Part shown: one piece after another, positions 24,935-32,540 of the stretch | Numbering within the stretch: the first letter of the stretch is position 1 | Layout of the letters: each line of letters starts with the position of its first letter | Assembly (NCBI GenBank): GCA_965219305.1 | Contig: OZ244725.1 | Span: 806,001 to 870,000, forward strand | Direction: 5' to 3' | Source: DATHTS01 sp965219305 | Lineage (GTDB): Bacteria > Acidobacteriota > Blastocatellia > Pyrinomonadales > Pyrinomonadaceae | DNA: 64,000 nt | Notes under the pieces: model-generated | Told to the model about the DNA's origin: nothing | Seen by the model: the letters and a program-made list of their open reading frames with translations, nothing else | Databases searched by the model: none | Made by a program: the position numbers and the translations under genes

Positions 24935-26242
24935 ATGATAGTAACATTGCGCGTGATCGCGGGTCCTCAGACAGGGCGCGTTTTCACGTTTGACCAACAC
25001 GATACTTTTATGATCGGGCGTAGCGAAGACGCTCATTTTTGTCTTCCGCAAGACCGTTTTTTCTCGCGTCATCACTGCATTTTAGAAATAGCTCCGCCGC
25101 AGATTTTCCTACGCGATCTCGGTTCAACGAACGGAACTTTTATTAACGGAATTCGCGTTGAAACGGCTCATATGAAGAGTGGTGACAGAATTCAGGGCGG
25201 CGAAACCGTTCTTGAAGTTGAACTTCGTTCCGACCCGACTGAAATGTTTTCTTCGGTTCCCGCAGGATTCGGCGAAACCGCGCCTTCAATAATTACCGTC
25301 GAATGTCTCAACTGCGGACTTTTAGCTGAAACGGAAGCATCACAACCCGATACTAAATTAAGTTTTTTGTGTGATGACTGCCGCCGCAAATTAAAAGAAA
25401 ATCCGCAGCCGATTCCAAATTATCAAATGATAAAACTTCTCGGACAAGGCGGAATGGGAAGTGTTATGCTTGCGCGTTCGGTCAAAGACGGGCGGGCGGT
25501 TGCTATCAAAACCTTATTGCCTGAAGTCGCCGTCAGCGAACAATCATTAAAGCGGTTTATGCGCGAGATCGAAGTTGCGGCGAGTCTTCGACACCCGCAT
25601 ATCGTAAGTTACATCGAACACGGAACGCATAACGGAATCGTCTATCTTGTAACCGAATTTGTCAGCGGAATGGACGCTGCCAAACTTTCAAAACATCGCG
25701 GCGGAAGACTACACTGGCAAGAGGTTGTCAAAATCGTCGAACAAACTTTATCCGCGTTGGAATTTGCACATTCACAAGGTTTTGTTCATCGTGATATTAA
25801 AGAGCAAAATATTCTAATTGAGGGAAATTTCCCGAATTATATTTCAAAATTGACCGATTTCGGTTTGGCAAAAAGCTACAAACAAACCGGAATGAGCGGC
25901 GTTACAATGGTTGGAGATGTTGCCGGAACTATTGCATATATGCCGCCTGAACAAGTGCGTGATTTCAAAGAAGTAAAACCGCCGTCGGATATTTATGCGA
26001 TGGGAATGACGGCTTACAGTCTTTTAACGGGAGCGCACGCGCTCAATATCAATCCGAAAAGCGGTATCAGCGAAACTGTAAAAGCGATTTTTGAAAAACC
26101 GTTGATACCGATTGCCCAACGCTTGTCTGAGGTTCCGCCCCAAATTTCTCACGTAATCGAACGGGCGATTGCTAAAGAAGTTCCTAATCGCTGGCATTCC
26201 GCCGGTGAAATGCGTGCGGCTTTGCTCCAGGCATATTCATAA
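24935..26242 (+). CDS. FHA-domain Ser/Thr protein kinase
   Basis: A 435-residue Hanks-type kinase with an N-terminal FHA domain. The FHA domain (about 22-97) has IGRSEDAHF, SRHHC and the GSTNGTFING pThr-binding loop. A cysteine linker C124/C127 and C146/C149 forms a possible zinc ribbon. The kinase domain (about 163-433) has the Gly-loop GQGGMGSV (170-177), the lysine in VAIKTLL (192), the catalytic HRDIKEQN (285) and DFG (308-310), followed by GTIAYMPPEQ. It should phosphorylate Ser/Thr on partners and read pThr through FHA. It lacks a transmembrane helix, so it may be recruited by the two zinc-ribbon membrane neighbours. The ATG has AAAAGGTAG upstream. Confidence 0.92.
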   Translation: MIVTLRVIAGPQTGRVFTFDQHDTFMIGRSEDAHFCLPQDRFFSRHHCILEIAPPQIFLRDLGSTNGTFINGIRVETAHMKSGDRIQGGETVLEVELRSDPTEMFSSVPAGFGETAPSIITVECLNCGLLAETEASQPDTKLSFLCDDCRRKLKENPQPIPNYQMIKLLGQGGMGSVMLARSVKDGRAVAIKTLLPEVAVSEQSLKRFMREIEVAASLRHPHIVSYIEHGTHNGIVYLVTEFVSGMDAAKLSKHRGGRLHWQEVVKIVEQTLSALEFAHSQGFVHRDIKEQNILIEGNFPNYISKLTDFGLAKSYKQTGMSGVTMVGDVAGTIAYMPPEQVRDFKEVKPPSDIYAMGMTAYSLLTGAHALNINPKSGISETVKAIFEKPLIPIAQRLSEVPPQISHVIERAIAKEVPNRWHSAGEMRAALLQAYS

Positions 26243-26245
26243 TCA

Positions 26246-27202
26246 ATGTCAATTTACGATAAATATCAGCCGATTGATCTGGAAAAAATTTCCACTTACG
26301 AACTTGAATCTCGTCCGAGCAAAGTGACAATCGCAGATTTTTCAAATTCAATAAATTCTACAGATTCCTTGACAGAATTTCTCAAACAACTTCCCGATAT
26401 TTTAGCAGTTAAATCTCTGCGTCAGATCGCTTCTCAGATTCGCCGCGCTAAAAATTTGAATAAACCGATAATTTGGGGAATCGGCGGTCACGTAATAAAA
26501 ACGGGGCTTGCGCCGTTAATTATTGATTTGATGAATCGCGGATTTGTTTCGGCAATTGCGGGAAACGGTTCGGTTTTAGTTCACGATACTGAAATTGCGC
26601 TCGTCGGTTTTACAAGCGAAGATGTTGACGCAACTCTCGGAGAGGGCGATTTCGGCGCGGCGAAAGAAACCGGAGAAATTCTAAATTCTGCCGCAAAAAA
26701 TGGCGCAAAAAATGAGACCGGTTTGGGTGAAGCGATGGGCGCGGAGATTTCTCTCTTAAATCCTAAAAATGCAGATAAATCGCTGATTATTCAAACTTAT
26801 AAAAATAAAATTCCCTTTACGGCTCATTTAACAATCGGCGCGGACATCGGTCATTTTCACGCTTCAGCGAACGGCGCAAATTTGGGAAAATGTTCGCACA
26901 CGGACTTTAAACTTTTCTGTTCGTTGGTCAAAGAATTAAACGGCGGCGGCGTTTATCTCAATATCGGTTCGGCAGTTACGATGCCGGAAATTTTTCTAAA
27001 AGCCGTAACCGTCGTCAAAAATCTAGGCTTTGATTTGAAAGATTTTACCACTGCAAATTTTGATTTTATTCAGCATTATCGCCCCTTAACAAATGTTGTC
27101 AGACGACCAACGGCAAATGGTGCGGGACGCGGTTTTTCGATAATCGGACATCACGAAATTATGATTCCATTGCTCGCCGCGCAGATTTTATGCGGTGATT
27201 AA
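26246..27202 (+). CDS. Deoxyhypusine-synthase-like NAD-binding protein
   Basis: A 318-residue cytoplasmic protein that I compare with prokaryotic deoxyhypusine-synthase-like proteins. Supporting pieces are WGIGGHVIKTGLAPLIIDLMNRG (about 76-98), the ADIGHFH segment and the FSIIGHHEIMIP C-terminal block. True eukaryotic/archaeal deoxyhypusine synthase has a conserved Lys and a His at its active site, and I could not place the full set here. Bacterial EF-P is not hypusinated, so the substrate is unclear. It starts 3 bp after the FHA kinase, so it is in the same operon. Function remains a guess; the fold match is moderate. Confidence 0.5.
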   Translation: MSIYDKYQPIDLEKISTYELESRPSKVTIADFSNSINSTDSLTEFLKQLPDILAVKSLRQIASQIRRAKNLNKPIIWGIGGHVIKTGLAPLIIDLMNRGFVSAIAGNGSVLVHDTEIALVGFTSEDVDATLGEGDFGAAKETGEILNSAAKNGAKNETGLGEAMGAEISLLNPKNADKSLIIQTYKNKIPFTAHLTIGADIGHFHASANGANLGKCSHTDFKLFCSLVKELNGGGVYLNIGSAVTMPEIFLKAVTVVKNLGFDLKDFTTANFDFIQHYRPLTNVVRRPTANGAGRGFSIIGHHEIMIPLLAAQILCGD

Positions 27203-27205
27203 ATT

Positions 27206-28189
27206 TTATTCATAGCTTTCCAAAACATCTAAAAGTGTTGATTTTTCCGTTTCAATATCAACAATTCTTAACTGCTTATTGTTAAAATGAGCAACAACAT
27301 CGCTTAATAAAGAATCTTCTATATTTCTGTTAAATTTGAGCTTGATTAAATTTTTATCCGGCAAAATCGAGTAATCTTTTAAATATTCCGGCATTAAATT
27401 GCGGACTTTTTGTTCATTGGTTTCCTTAAACAAAATCACGACGGTTTGTTGCGTGCGGTTCAAATTTCGTAAATTTGTTGTAGAATCAATCGCGCGAATC
27501 TCGCCTTTTGAAATTATCGCCACACGCGAACAAAGTTCTTCGATCTCGGCTAAATTGTGTGAAGTAAGCAAAATTGATACGTTTTCAAGATTAGTAATCA
27601 AATTTCTCAAATCCGCCGCCGCCAGCGGATCAAGTGATCGAGTCGGTTCGTCAAGTAGTAAAATCGGCGGATTTGGCAAAAGTGCGCGGGCAACAGCGAG
27701 TTTTTGTTTATTTCCGGTCGAAAGTTCGGAAAAACGCCGGTCAGCTAAATCAACAAGATTCAAGCGTTCAAATAATTCATCAATTTTTCGGTTTGCTGTC
27801 TTGTCATTCAGTCCATAAAGTCTGGCAAAAAACATTAAATTCCGTCGCGAACTCAAACGCCAGTAAAATGAACGTTCTTCCGCCGTCGCCAAACCGATTA
27901 GAGAACGAACTTTCACTTCATCTTTGACCGAATCAAATCCTTTAACCGTGACTTCCCCGCTTGTCGGTTGAATCAAAGTTGCGATAATTTTCGTTAAAGT
28001 TGTTTTTCCCGCTCCGTTTCTGCCGATCAAACCGAAAATTTCGCGATCATTAATTTCTAGTGAGATATTTTTCAAAGCAGTTACCGGTTCATCAATTTTC
28101 ATCCGAAAAAAGTTTTTGAGTCGCGGAAAAAGCGGCGGATATGTTTTAGATAAATTTTGGATTCGGATTGAATTCACGTTTTTATTCAA
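27206..28189 (-). CDS. ABC transporter ATP-binding protein (ABC-2 type)
   Basis: A 327-residue ATPase: Walker A GRNGAGKT (56-63), the signature LSTGNKQKLAVARALL (near 155) and Walker B ILLLDEPT (near 175). The N-terminus YPPLFPRLKNFFRMKIDEPVTALKNISLEI is typical of ABC-2-type exporters (antibiotic or polysaccharide). The C-terminal domain beyond about 235 is extra and resembles the regulatory tail of such ATPases. No permease is next to it, so its partner is elsewhere. It converges with the plus-strand gene ending at 27202, with 3 bp between stops. Confidence 0.88.
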   Translation of the reverse strand: MNKNVNSIRIQNLSKTYPPLFPRLKNFFRMKIDEPVTALKNISLEINDREIFGLIGRNGAGKTTLTKIIATLIQPTSGEVTVKGFDSVKDEVKVRSLIGLATAEERSFYWRLSSRRNLMFFARLYGLNDKTANRKIDELFERLNLVDLADRRFSELSTGNKQKLAVARALLPNPPILLLDEPTRSLDPLAAADLRNLITNLENVSILLTSHNLAEIEELCSRVAIISKGEIRAIDSTTNLRNLNRTQQTVVILFKETNEQKVRNLMPEYLKDYSILPDKNLIKLKFNRNIEDSLLSDVVAHFNNKQLRIVDIETEKSTLLDVLESYE

Positions 28190-28213
28190 AAGGAAGAGTT
28201 TAACCGATAATTT

Positions 28214-28252
28214 TAAAAATAAAAATCGAAGCCGTATTAATAACTTCGATTT
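28214..28252 (-). terminator. Terminator after proline-rich gene
   Basis: On the minus strand, a 9-bp stem: plus-strand arms AAATCGAAG at 28223-28231 and CTTCGATTT at 28244-28252, with a 12-nt loop. Downstream on the minus strand is T-rich (plus-strand AATTTTAAAAATAAAA). It lies 11 bp past the stop of the gene at 28264 and before the ABC gene. Confidence 0.65.
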
Positions 28253-28263
28253 CGTAATTTTAT

Positions 28264-28461
28264 TTAGAATTCAACATCCGGCGGGTTCTCCGGGATCGGC
28301 TCCGGCGGTGTCGGAAATGGTTCAGGATCTGGAATCGGCGGATCAACCGGAGTTTTCCCAGGAAATGGATCAAGTGGATTCGGCGGCGGTTCTGGAATCG
28401 CCGGTTGATCCGGGTCGGTATATGGGTTTTCCGACTGCATAGAATCATTTTCGTAATTCAT
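28264..28461 (-). CDS. Proline-rich small protein
   Basis: A 65-residue protein with Pro in about a third of the positions after residue 15, for example AIPEPPPNPLDPFPGKTPVD and PEPFPTPPEPIPENPPDV. Acidic residues follow prolines at regular spacing. No signal or membrane segment. The ATG at 28461 has GAGGT nearby; an in-frame extension to 28509 was rejected for lacking a ribosome-binding site. It follows the DUF1440-like gene by 16 bp and ends in a terminator, so it is co-transcribed with it. Proline-rich linkers often occupy the periplasm or bind SH3-like domains; function unknown. Confidence 0.6.
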   Translation of the reverse strand: MNYENDSMQSENPYTDPDQPAIPEPPPNPLDPFPGKTPVDPPIPDPEPFPTPPEPIPENPPDVEF

Positions 28462-28477
28462 AATTTTACCTCGAAGC

Positions 28478-28993
28478 TTACAAAACTTTACGGACGGTTC
28501 GACGAACAAATTCTGCCGTCAAACCATAAACTAGATGTGATGCCAAACCAAAAGCGTGTGTCGAAAGCGGAATCTCCGTCGGAGCATCGGAAAGTCCGAA
28601 AGCGGGGACGGCGACTTCATCCGCACCTAAAAACAAGGCTGCACCGAACGGCAAACCGCTACCGATTGTCGTAAGCGGCACAAATTCTGCCGTCATACCA
28701 TAAACTGCGCCGACAGTTGTGCCGAAACCGTAATGAACTGCATTTCCCGCCTGCTCTTTTTCACTTTTCTTCAATTTGTGGTCAAAAACATTTTTAGAGA
28801 TGGCTTCGGCGGTTTTAACTGTTGCATTTTCGCCGTCCTCATCATTTTTCTTTTCTTTGTCTTCACTTACGGCTTCGACAATCTGAGAAATTCCCGTTTG
28901 AAACTGTGTCATTACCCAAGTTGCAACTAAACCGCTGATTAAACCTGCCGCTAAACCCTTTAAAACATTACCGTTTTCATTTGTGCGTATCAT
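28478..28993 (-). CDS. DUF1440-like membrane protein
   Basis: A 171-residue protein resembling DUF1440 (YagU-type) inner-membrane proteins. A hydrophobic helix near the N-terminus (GLAAGLISGLVATWVMTQF) is followed by a charged helical stretch (SEDKEKKNDEDGEN). A glycine-rich segment with HYGFGTTVGAVYGMTAEFVPLT then leads into a final FGLASHLVYGLTAEFVRRTVRKVL. YagU-type proteins are inner-membrane proteins of poorly known function, linked in E. coli to acid resistance. It is the first of a small minus-strand run with the proline-rich gene. No operon partner of known function is present. Confidence 0.7.
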   Translation of the reverse strand: MIRTNENGNVLKGLAAGLISGLVATWVMTQFQTGISQIVEAVSEDKEKKNDEDGENATVKTAEAISKNVFDHKLKKSEKEQAGNAVHYGFGTTVGAVYGMTAEFVPLTTIGSGLPFGAALFLGADEVAVPAFGLSDAPTEIPLSTHAFGLASHLVYGLTAEFVRRTVRKVL

Positions 28994-29031
28994 TTTACCT
29001 CTCTTTTCTTATCTTATAGGAAATTTTAATT

Positions 29032-29307
29032 TTATTGATCATTTTGTTTTTCCAAAGTTTCACGTTCTTTACCCCAAATGTGATCGTCCACGCCTTCTAC
29101 TCCGGCTTTTCTGGCACAATGAGCGCAACAATAATAATTTGCCATAGCTTCAACTCCGTGTCCGATTATCTTACAACCGCAAGTGGCGCAAATCGGCGCG
29201 AGTTTATGAATTGCACATTCAAAACAATCGAAAGTATGTTTATTTCCAGCTGTTATAACTTCAAACGCCAAATAATAATCGTTTCCGCAGACTTCACATT
29301 TTGCCAT
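29032..29307 (-). CDS. Small cysteine-rich zinc-binding protein
   Basis: A 91-residue protein with several CxxC pairs: CEVCG at the N-terminus, CFEC, CATCGC and CAHC. It resembles a LIM-like or metallothionein-type zinc-binding module: CEVCGNDYYLAFEV, then HTFDCFECAIHKLAPICATCGCKIIGHGV and CCAHCARKAG. No signal. Bacterial relatives of this type are annotated as prokaryotic metallothionein or zinc-ribbon proteins; the true role is unknown. It is isolated by hairpins upstream at 29327 and 29506. Confidence 0.75.
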   Translation of the reverse strand: MAKCEVCGNDYYLAFEVITAGNKHTFDCFECAIHKLAPICATCGCKIIGHGVEAMANYYCCAHCARKAGVEGVDDHIWGKERETLEKQNDQ

Positions 29308-29326
29308 AATTTTAACGAGTTTAGAT

Positions 29327-29357
29327 GACTAACATTTCAAAAATCGAAATGTTAGTC
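29327..29357. terminator. Perfect 12-bp hairpin upstream of the zinc gene
   Basis: GACTAACATTTC at 29327-29338, a 7-nt loop, and GAAATGTTAGTC at 29346-29357. It is 20 bp upstream of the ATG at 29307, so it could be a leader hairpin or a terminator for the minus-strand gene at 29600. On the plus side it is followed by TTTCC, on the minus side by no T run. Confidence 0.45.
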
Positions 29358-29505
29358 TTTCCAATAATTACTCTTCCCCTTGCTCGCCTGATAATATCTT
29401 ATAATAAATCTATACAAACAAAAGTTTTATTTTCTGTGTAACAATTTCATTCAAAGATTTTATCGTCAGTTAATTTAGCAAATTCTATGCCTTTTAATTT
29501 AAAAA

Positions 29506-29554
29506 CTGAGAGTCAAGTGATTTCCGAGTCAATCTTGAATCACCTGACTATTCA
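29506..29554 (-). terminator. Terminator after DUF4142 lipoprotein gene
   Basis: A 12-bp stem with one mismatch: AGTCAAGTGATT at 29511-29522 and AATCACCTGACT at 29538-29549, with flanking CTGA/TCAG extending it. On the minus strand it is followed by CAGTTTTTAAATT, a T-rich tract. It lies 46 bp past the stop of the gene at 29600. Confidence 0.65.
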
Positions 29555-29599
29555 GAATTATTTACCTGATAATTTAAATTTGATTTGGCAATAAGAGTT

Positions 29600-30232
29600 T
29601 TACTTCATTTTATCTTGAATCGCTTTTATTTTATCGTAATGTGATTTGATAACGGGTGCATATTTGGCGGCAAATGCTTTTAAGTCGGCATTTTCCGCAT
29701 CTTCGGCTTGGTCTTGAAAGGCTTCCGTATCTTCGTCGTGGTCTTTGACCATCATATCAACATATTCCTTATCAAATTCTGCGCCGGATAATTTTGAAAG
29801 CCGATCATAATCAGCTTTCTGTCCGCCTGTCATATCCGCGGGCAGTTCGACACCTTTTTTGCCAGCCAGAGCTTTTAGATCAGCATTTGCTTTGCCGTGA
29901 TCTTCAACCATTTGTTTTCCAAATGCTTTGACATCAGCATTTGCCGCCTTTGAAGCCGCAAGTTCACCCATTTTTACTTCCATCATTCCGCCCTGCGCAG
30001 CTTCAGTCATAAATTTATCATCCGCGCTGGAAACTTCCTTATTTGAGTTCGACATATTAGAATTCATCATATTGCCGTTAGACATATTTGAATTCATTGA
30101 ATTCATCGAATTCATATTGCTGTTCATCATCCGATTAGAATTCATATTTCCGTTAGTTGCATTGCCCGGACAGCCTGTAAAAACCAGAGCGGTAAATGCT
30201 AATAACGCCGTTAATACTAAAAATTTATACAT
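29600..30232 (-). CDS. DUF4142 lipoprotein
   Basis: A 210-residue lipoprotein. The signal peptide ends in a lipobox TALVFTGC (Cys about 22). A low-complexity Asn/Met/Ser region follows (about 28-65). The DUF4142 helical domain starts near 70 (DDKFMTEAAQGGMMEVKMGELAASKAANADVKAFGKQMVEDHGKANADL) and continues with a second similar half (FDKEYVDMMVKDHDEDTEAF). DUF4142 forms a ferritin-like four-helix bundle; many members are stress-induced periplasmic proteins. I chose the ATG at 30232 because AAAGGGG is just upstream. The bundle is complete, so a stress-linked envelope role is likely, but its function is not established. Confidence 0.87.
   Translation of the reverse strand: MYKFLVLTALLAFTALVFTGCPGNATNGNMNSNRMMNSNMNSMNSMNSNMSNGNMMNSNMSNSNKEVSSADDKFMTEAAQGGMMEVKMGELAASKAANADVKAFGKQMVEDHGKANADLKALAGKKGVELPADMTGGQKADYDRLSKLSGAEFDKEYVDMMVKDHDEDTEAFQDQAEDAENADLKAFAAKYAPVIKSHYDKIKAIQDKMK
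30050..30150 (-). repeat. Asn/Met/Ser low-complexity coding repeat
   Basis: The lipoprotein's N-terminal region is built of repeats of a short unit (approximately AATTCAT/ATT on the plus strand), giving NSNM- and NSM-like residues. It is a mixed tandem repeat, not a perfect array. The approximate extent is given; the borders are not sharp. Confidence 0.5.
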
Positions 30233-30471
30233 ATATTTCCCCTTTGTCTGTTTCAAAATAATTGAATCTACATTTGACAGTAAACGTAGGAATTCAATTC
30301 AAATAATCAATCGTAAAATTAAAGTGCAATATCAATGCCACGATTTTATTATTTTGCAAATTGAATTTAATATTTGATATTTTTGTATCAAACACCGTTT
30401 CTATTGACAAATCAACGTAACTACCGAAATGAATTTTCGACATTGAATTTTTGATTATTTCTTAATGCCAA

Positions 30472-32358
30472 TTACAAATCTATTCTTTCGGCTAGTTCAG
30501 CCCAACGATTAATATTTTGCTCAAGTTTTTCCTCAAGCAGTTGTTTTGCGGTGTAAAGTTCATTTAATTTAAATGAATCAGTTGCAAATTCAATCAATTG
30601 TCTTTCGATTTCTTCTTGATATTTTTCCGCTTCGGCAATGTCATTTTCGAGTTTTTCAAATTCCCGCTTCTCTTTAAACGAGAGTTTTTTTGGTTCATCC
30701 TTTGCTTTCGGAACTTGAATCGGCTCATTTGATTTTGATTCTGATTCTGTTATTTCAGATTCATCCGATTCTTTTCTTTCTAAATAAGCCGAATAATTTC
30801 CTGGATATTCACGAATTTTGCCTTCATTTTCAAACTTAAAAATACTGTCAACCGTGCGATCAAGAAAATAACGATCGTGGCTGACGACGATTAAGGCTCC
30901 GTTGAAATCATCAAGATATTCTTCAAGCGCAATAAGCGTCTGAATATCCAAATCATTTGTCGGTTCATCTAAAAATAAAACATTCGGCGAACTCATCAAA
31001 ATTCTCAGCAGATAAAGTCTGCGCCGTTCGCCGCCGGAAAGATTTCTGATAAATGAATACTGAGCTTCCGGCGGGAAAAGAAATTTCCCCAACATTTGAC
31101 TTGCCGTTATTTGCTGTCCGTCTGCGGTCGTTACATATTCTGCAATTTCGCGGATGTAATCAATCACGCGCTGTTCTTCATTCAATTGACGGCTTTCCTG
31201 ATCGTAATAACCGATGTGAACTGTTTCGCCGATTTCTATTTCGCCCGTATCAGCTTTTATTCTATCGGTGATAATTTCCAAAAGCGTCGTCTTTCCTGAA
31301 CCGTTTGCGCCGATTATTCCGATTCGATCATCGCGTTTTATGAGATATGAAAAATTGTCTATCAGTTTCAAATCAGCGTAAGATTTTGAAACGTCGTTGA
31401 TTTCAATAATTTTAGAACCGAGCCGTTTAGAACCGATGGCAATATCCATCTCCGATTTCTTTTTATCTTTCGGCTTCGCCATTAGATCATAAGCCGCATT
31501 TATACGATGTTTGGATTTCCGCGTTCGAGCCTTTGCGCCGGTTCTAAGCCACGCCAACTCCTTTTTTATTAATTGTTCGCGTTTATGTCCTTCGACGGCG
31601 CGAAGCGTTTCCTGTTCTTCTTTTTTCTCCAGGTAATATGCGTAATTTCCGTTAAAAACCTGAACTTCACCGCGATCAATTTCAAAAATTTTATTCGTAA
31701 CGCGGTCAAGAAAGTAACGATCGTGCGTTACAAGCAGCAATGCGCCGTTATATCTTTCGAGATAATCTTCGAGCCATTTAATCGTGTCGGCATCGAGATG
31801 ATTCGTCGGTTCATCCAGAATTAAAATGTCAGGTTTGACTATTAATCCGTGAGCCAGCGCAACACGCTTTCGCTGTCCGCCGGAAAGGGTTTTCATTTTT
31901 GCCGAAGTATTGTTTATGCCGAGTCTGGTCAAAACATTTTTTGCATTTGTTTCGATTTCCCAACCGCCTGAAATTTCAAGTTCGTGCTGTAAGTTGGAAA
32001 CTTTTTCCAATGCTTTTTCCGAATATTCCAGCGTCAGATCACGGCAGGCGTTTTCATAATCTCTGATAAGTTTCATTACGCCGCCGGTCGCTGCAAACAC
32101 GGTTTCGAGAACAGTCGCTTCTTCGACGAATTCGGGATTTTGCGAAAGATAAGTTACTGTTTTCCCGTTCGCCATTACGACGCGTCCGGTGTCCGGCGTT
32201 TCTTTTCCGGCGATTACTTGTAATAAAGTGGTTTTCCCGGAACCGTTTGCGCCGATAATTCCGATCTTTTCTTTATCTTCAAAACCGATGGTTACATTTT
32301 CAAACAATGGTTTGATGCCGTAATTTTTACTGACATTTTCGAGCGAAATGATATTCAT
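30472..32358 (-). CDS. ABC-F family ATPase (Uup-like)
   Basis: A 628-residue soluble protein with two ABC domains and no membrane domain, the hallmark of ABC-F ribosome-associated ATPases. Domain 1 has Walker A GANGSGKTT (about 36-44), LSGGQRKRVALA and ILDEPTNHLD. Domain 2 has GANGSGKTT (near 350), LSGGERRRLYLL and FLDEPTNDLD. The linker between them is typical. The C-terminal 90 residues are a charged coiled coil (KLSFKEKREFEKLENDIAEAEKYQEEIERQL), matching the Uup subtype. It acts at the ribosome in translation, or in DNA transposon suppression in E. coli. Uup versus EttA is inferred from the long C-terminal coil. Confidence 0.9.
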   Translation of the reverse strand: MNIISLENVSKNYGIKPLFENVTIGFEDKEKIGIIGANGSGKTTLLQVIAGKETPDTGRVVMANGKTVTYLSQNPEFVEEATVLETVFAATGGVMKLIRDYENACRDLTLEYSEKALEKVSNLQHELEISGGWEIETNAKNVLTRLGINNTSAKMKTLSGGQRKRVALAHGLIVKPDILILDEPTNHLDADTIKWLEDYLERYNGALLLVTHDRYFLDRVTNKIFEIDRGEVQVFNGNYAYYLEKKEEQETLRAVEGHKREQLIKKELAWLRTGAKARTRKSKHRINAAYDLMAKPKDKKKSEMDIAIGSKRLGSKIIEINDVSKSYADLKLIDNFSYLIKRDDRIGIIGANGSGKTTLLEIITDRIKADTGEIEIGETVHIGYYDQESRQLNEEQRVIDYIREIAEYVTTADGQQITASQMLGKFLFPPEAQYSFIRNLSGGERRRLYLLRILMSSPNVLFLDEPTNDLDIQTLIALEEYLDDFNGALIVVSHDRYFLDRTVDSIFKFENEGKIREYPGNYSAYLERKESDESEITESESKSNEPIQVPKAKDEPKKLSFKEKREFEKLENDIAEAEKYQEEIERQLIEFATDSFKLNELYTAKQLLEEKLEQNINRWAELAERIDL

Positions 32359-32540
32359 AAAGCAGAATTTACTTTACTCAAATCAAATGATTTTCGCCAC
32401 TCTATGATGTTTTTGTTACTGATAAATTTTGAGAATATATTACAAAACTTGAATTTTTCGCGCGATATAAACGATGTGTTTCGATTCTTGTTGTTCTGGA
32501 ATTTATAAAAAAAAATGATTTTCAGAAACTTTAAATTTAA

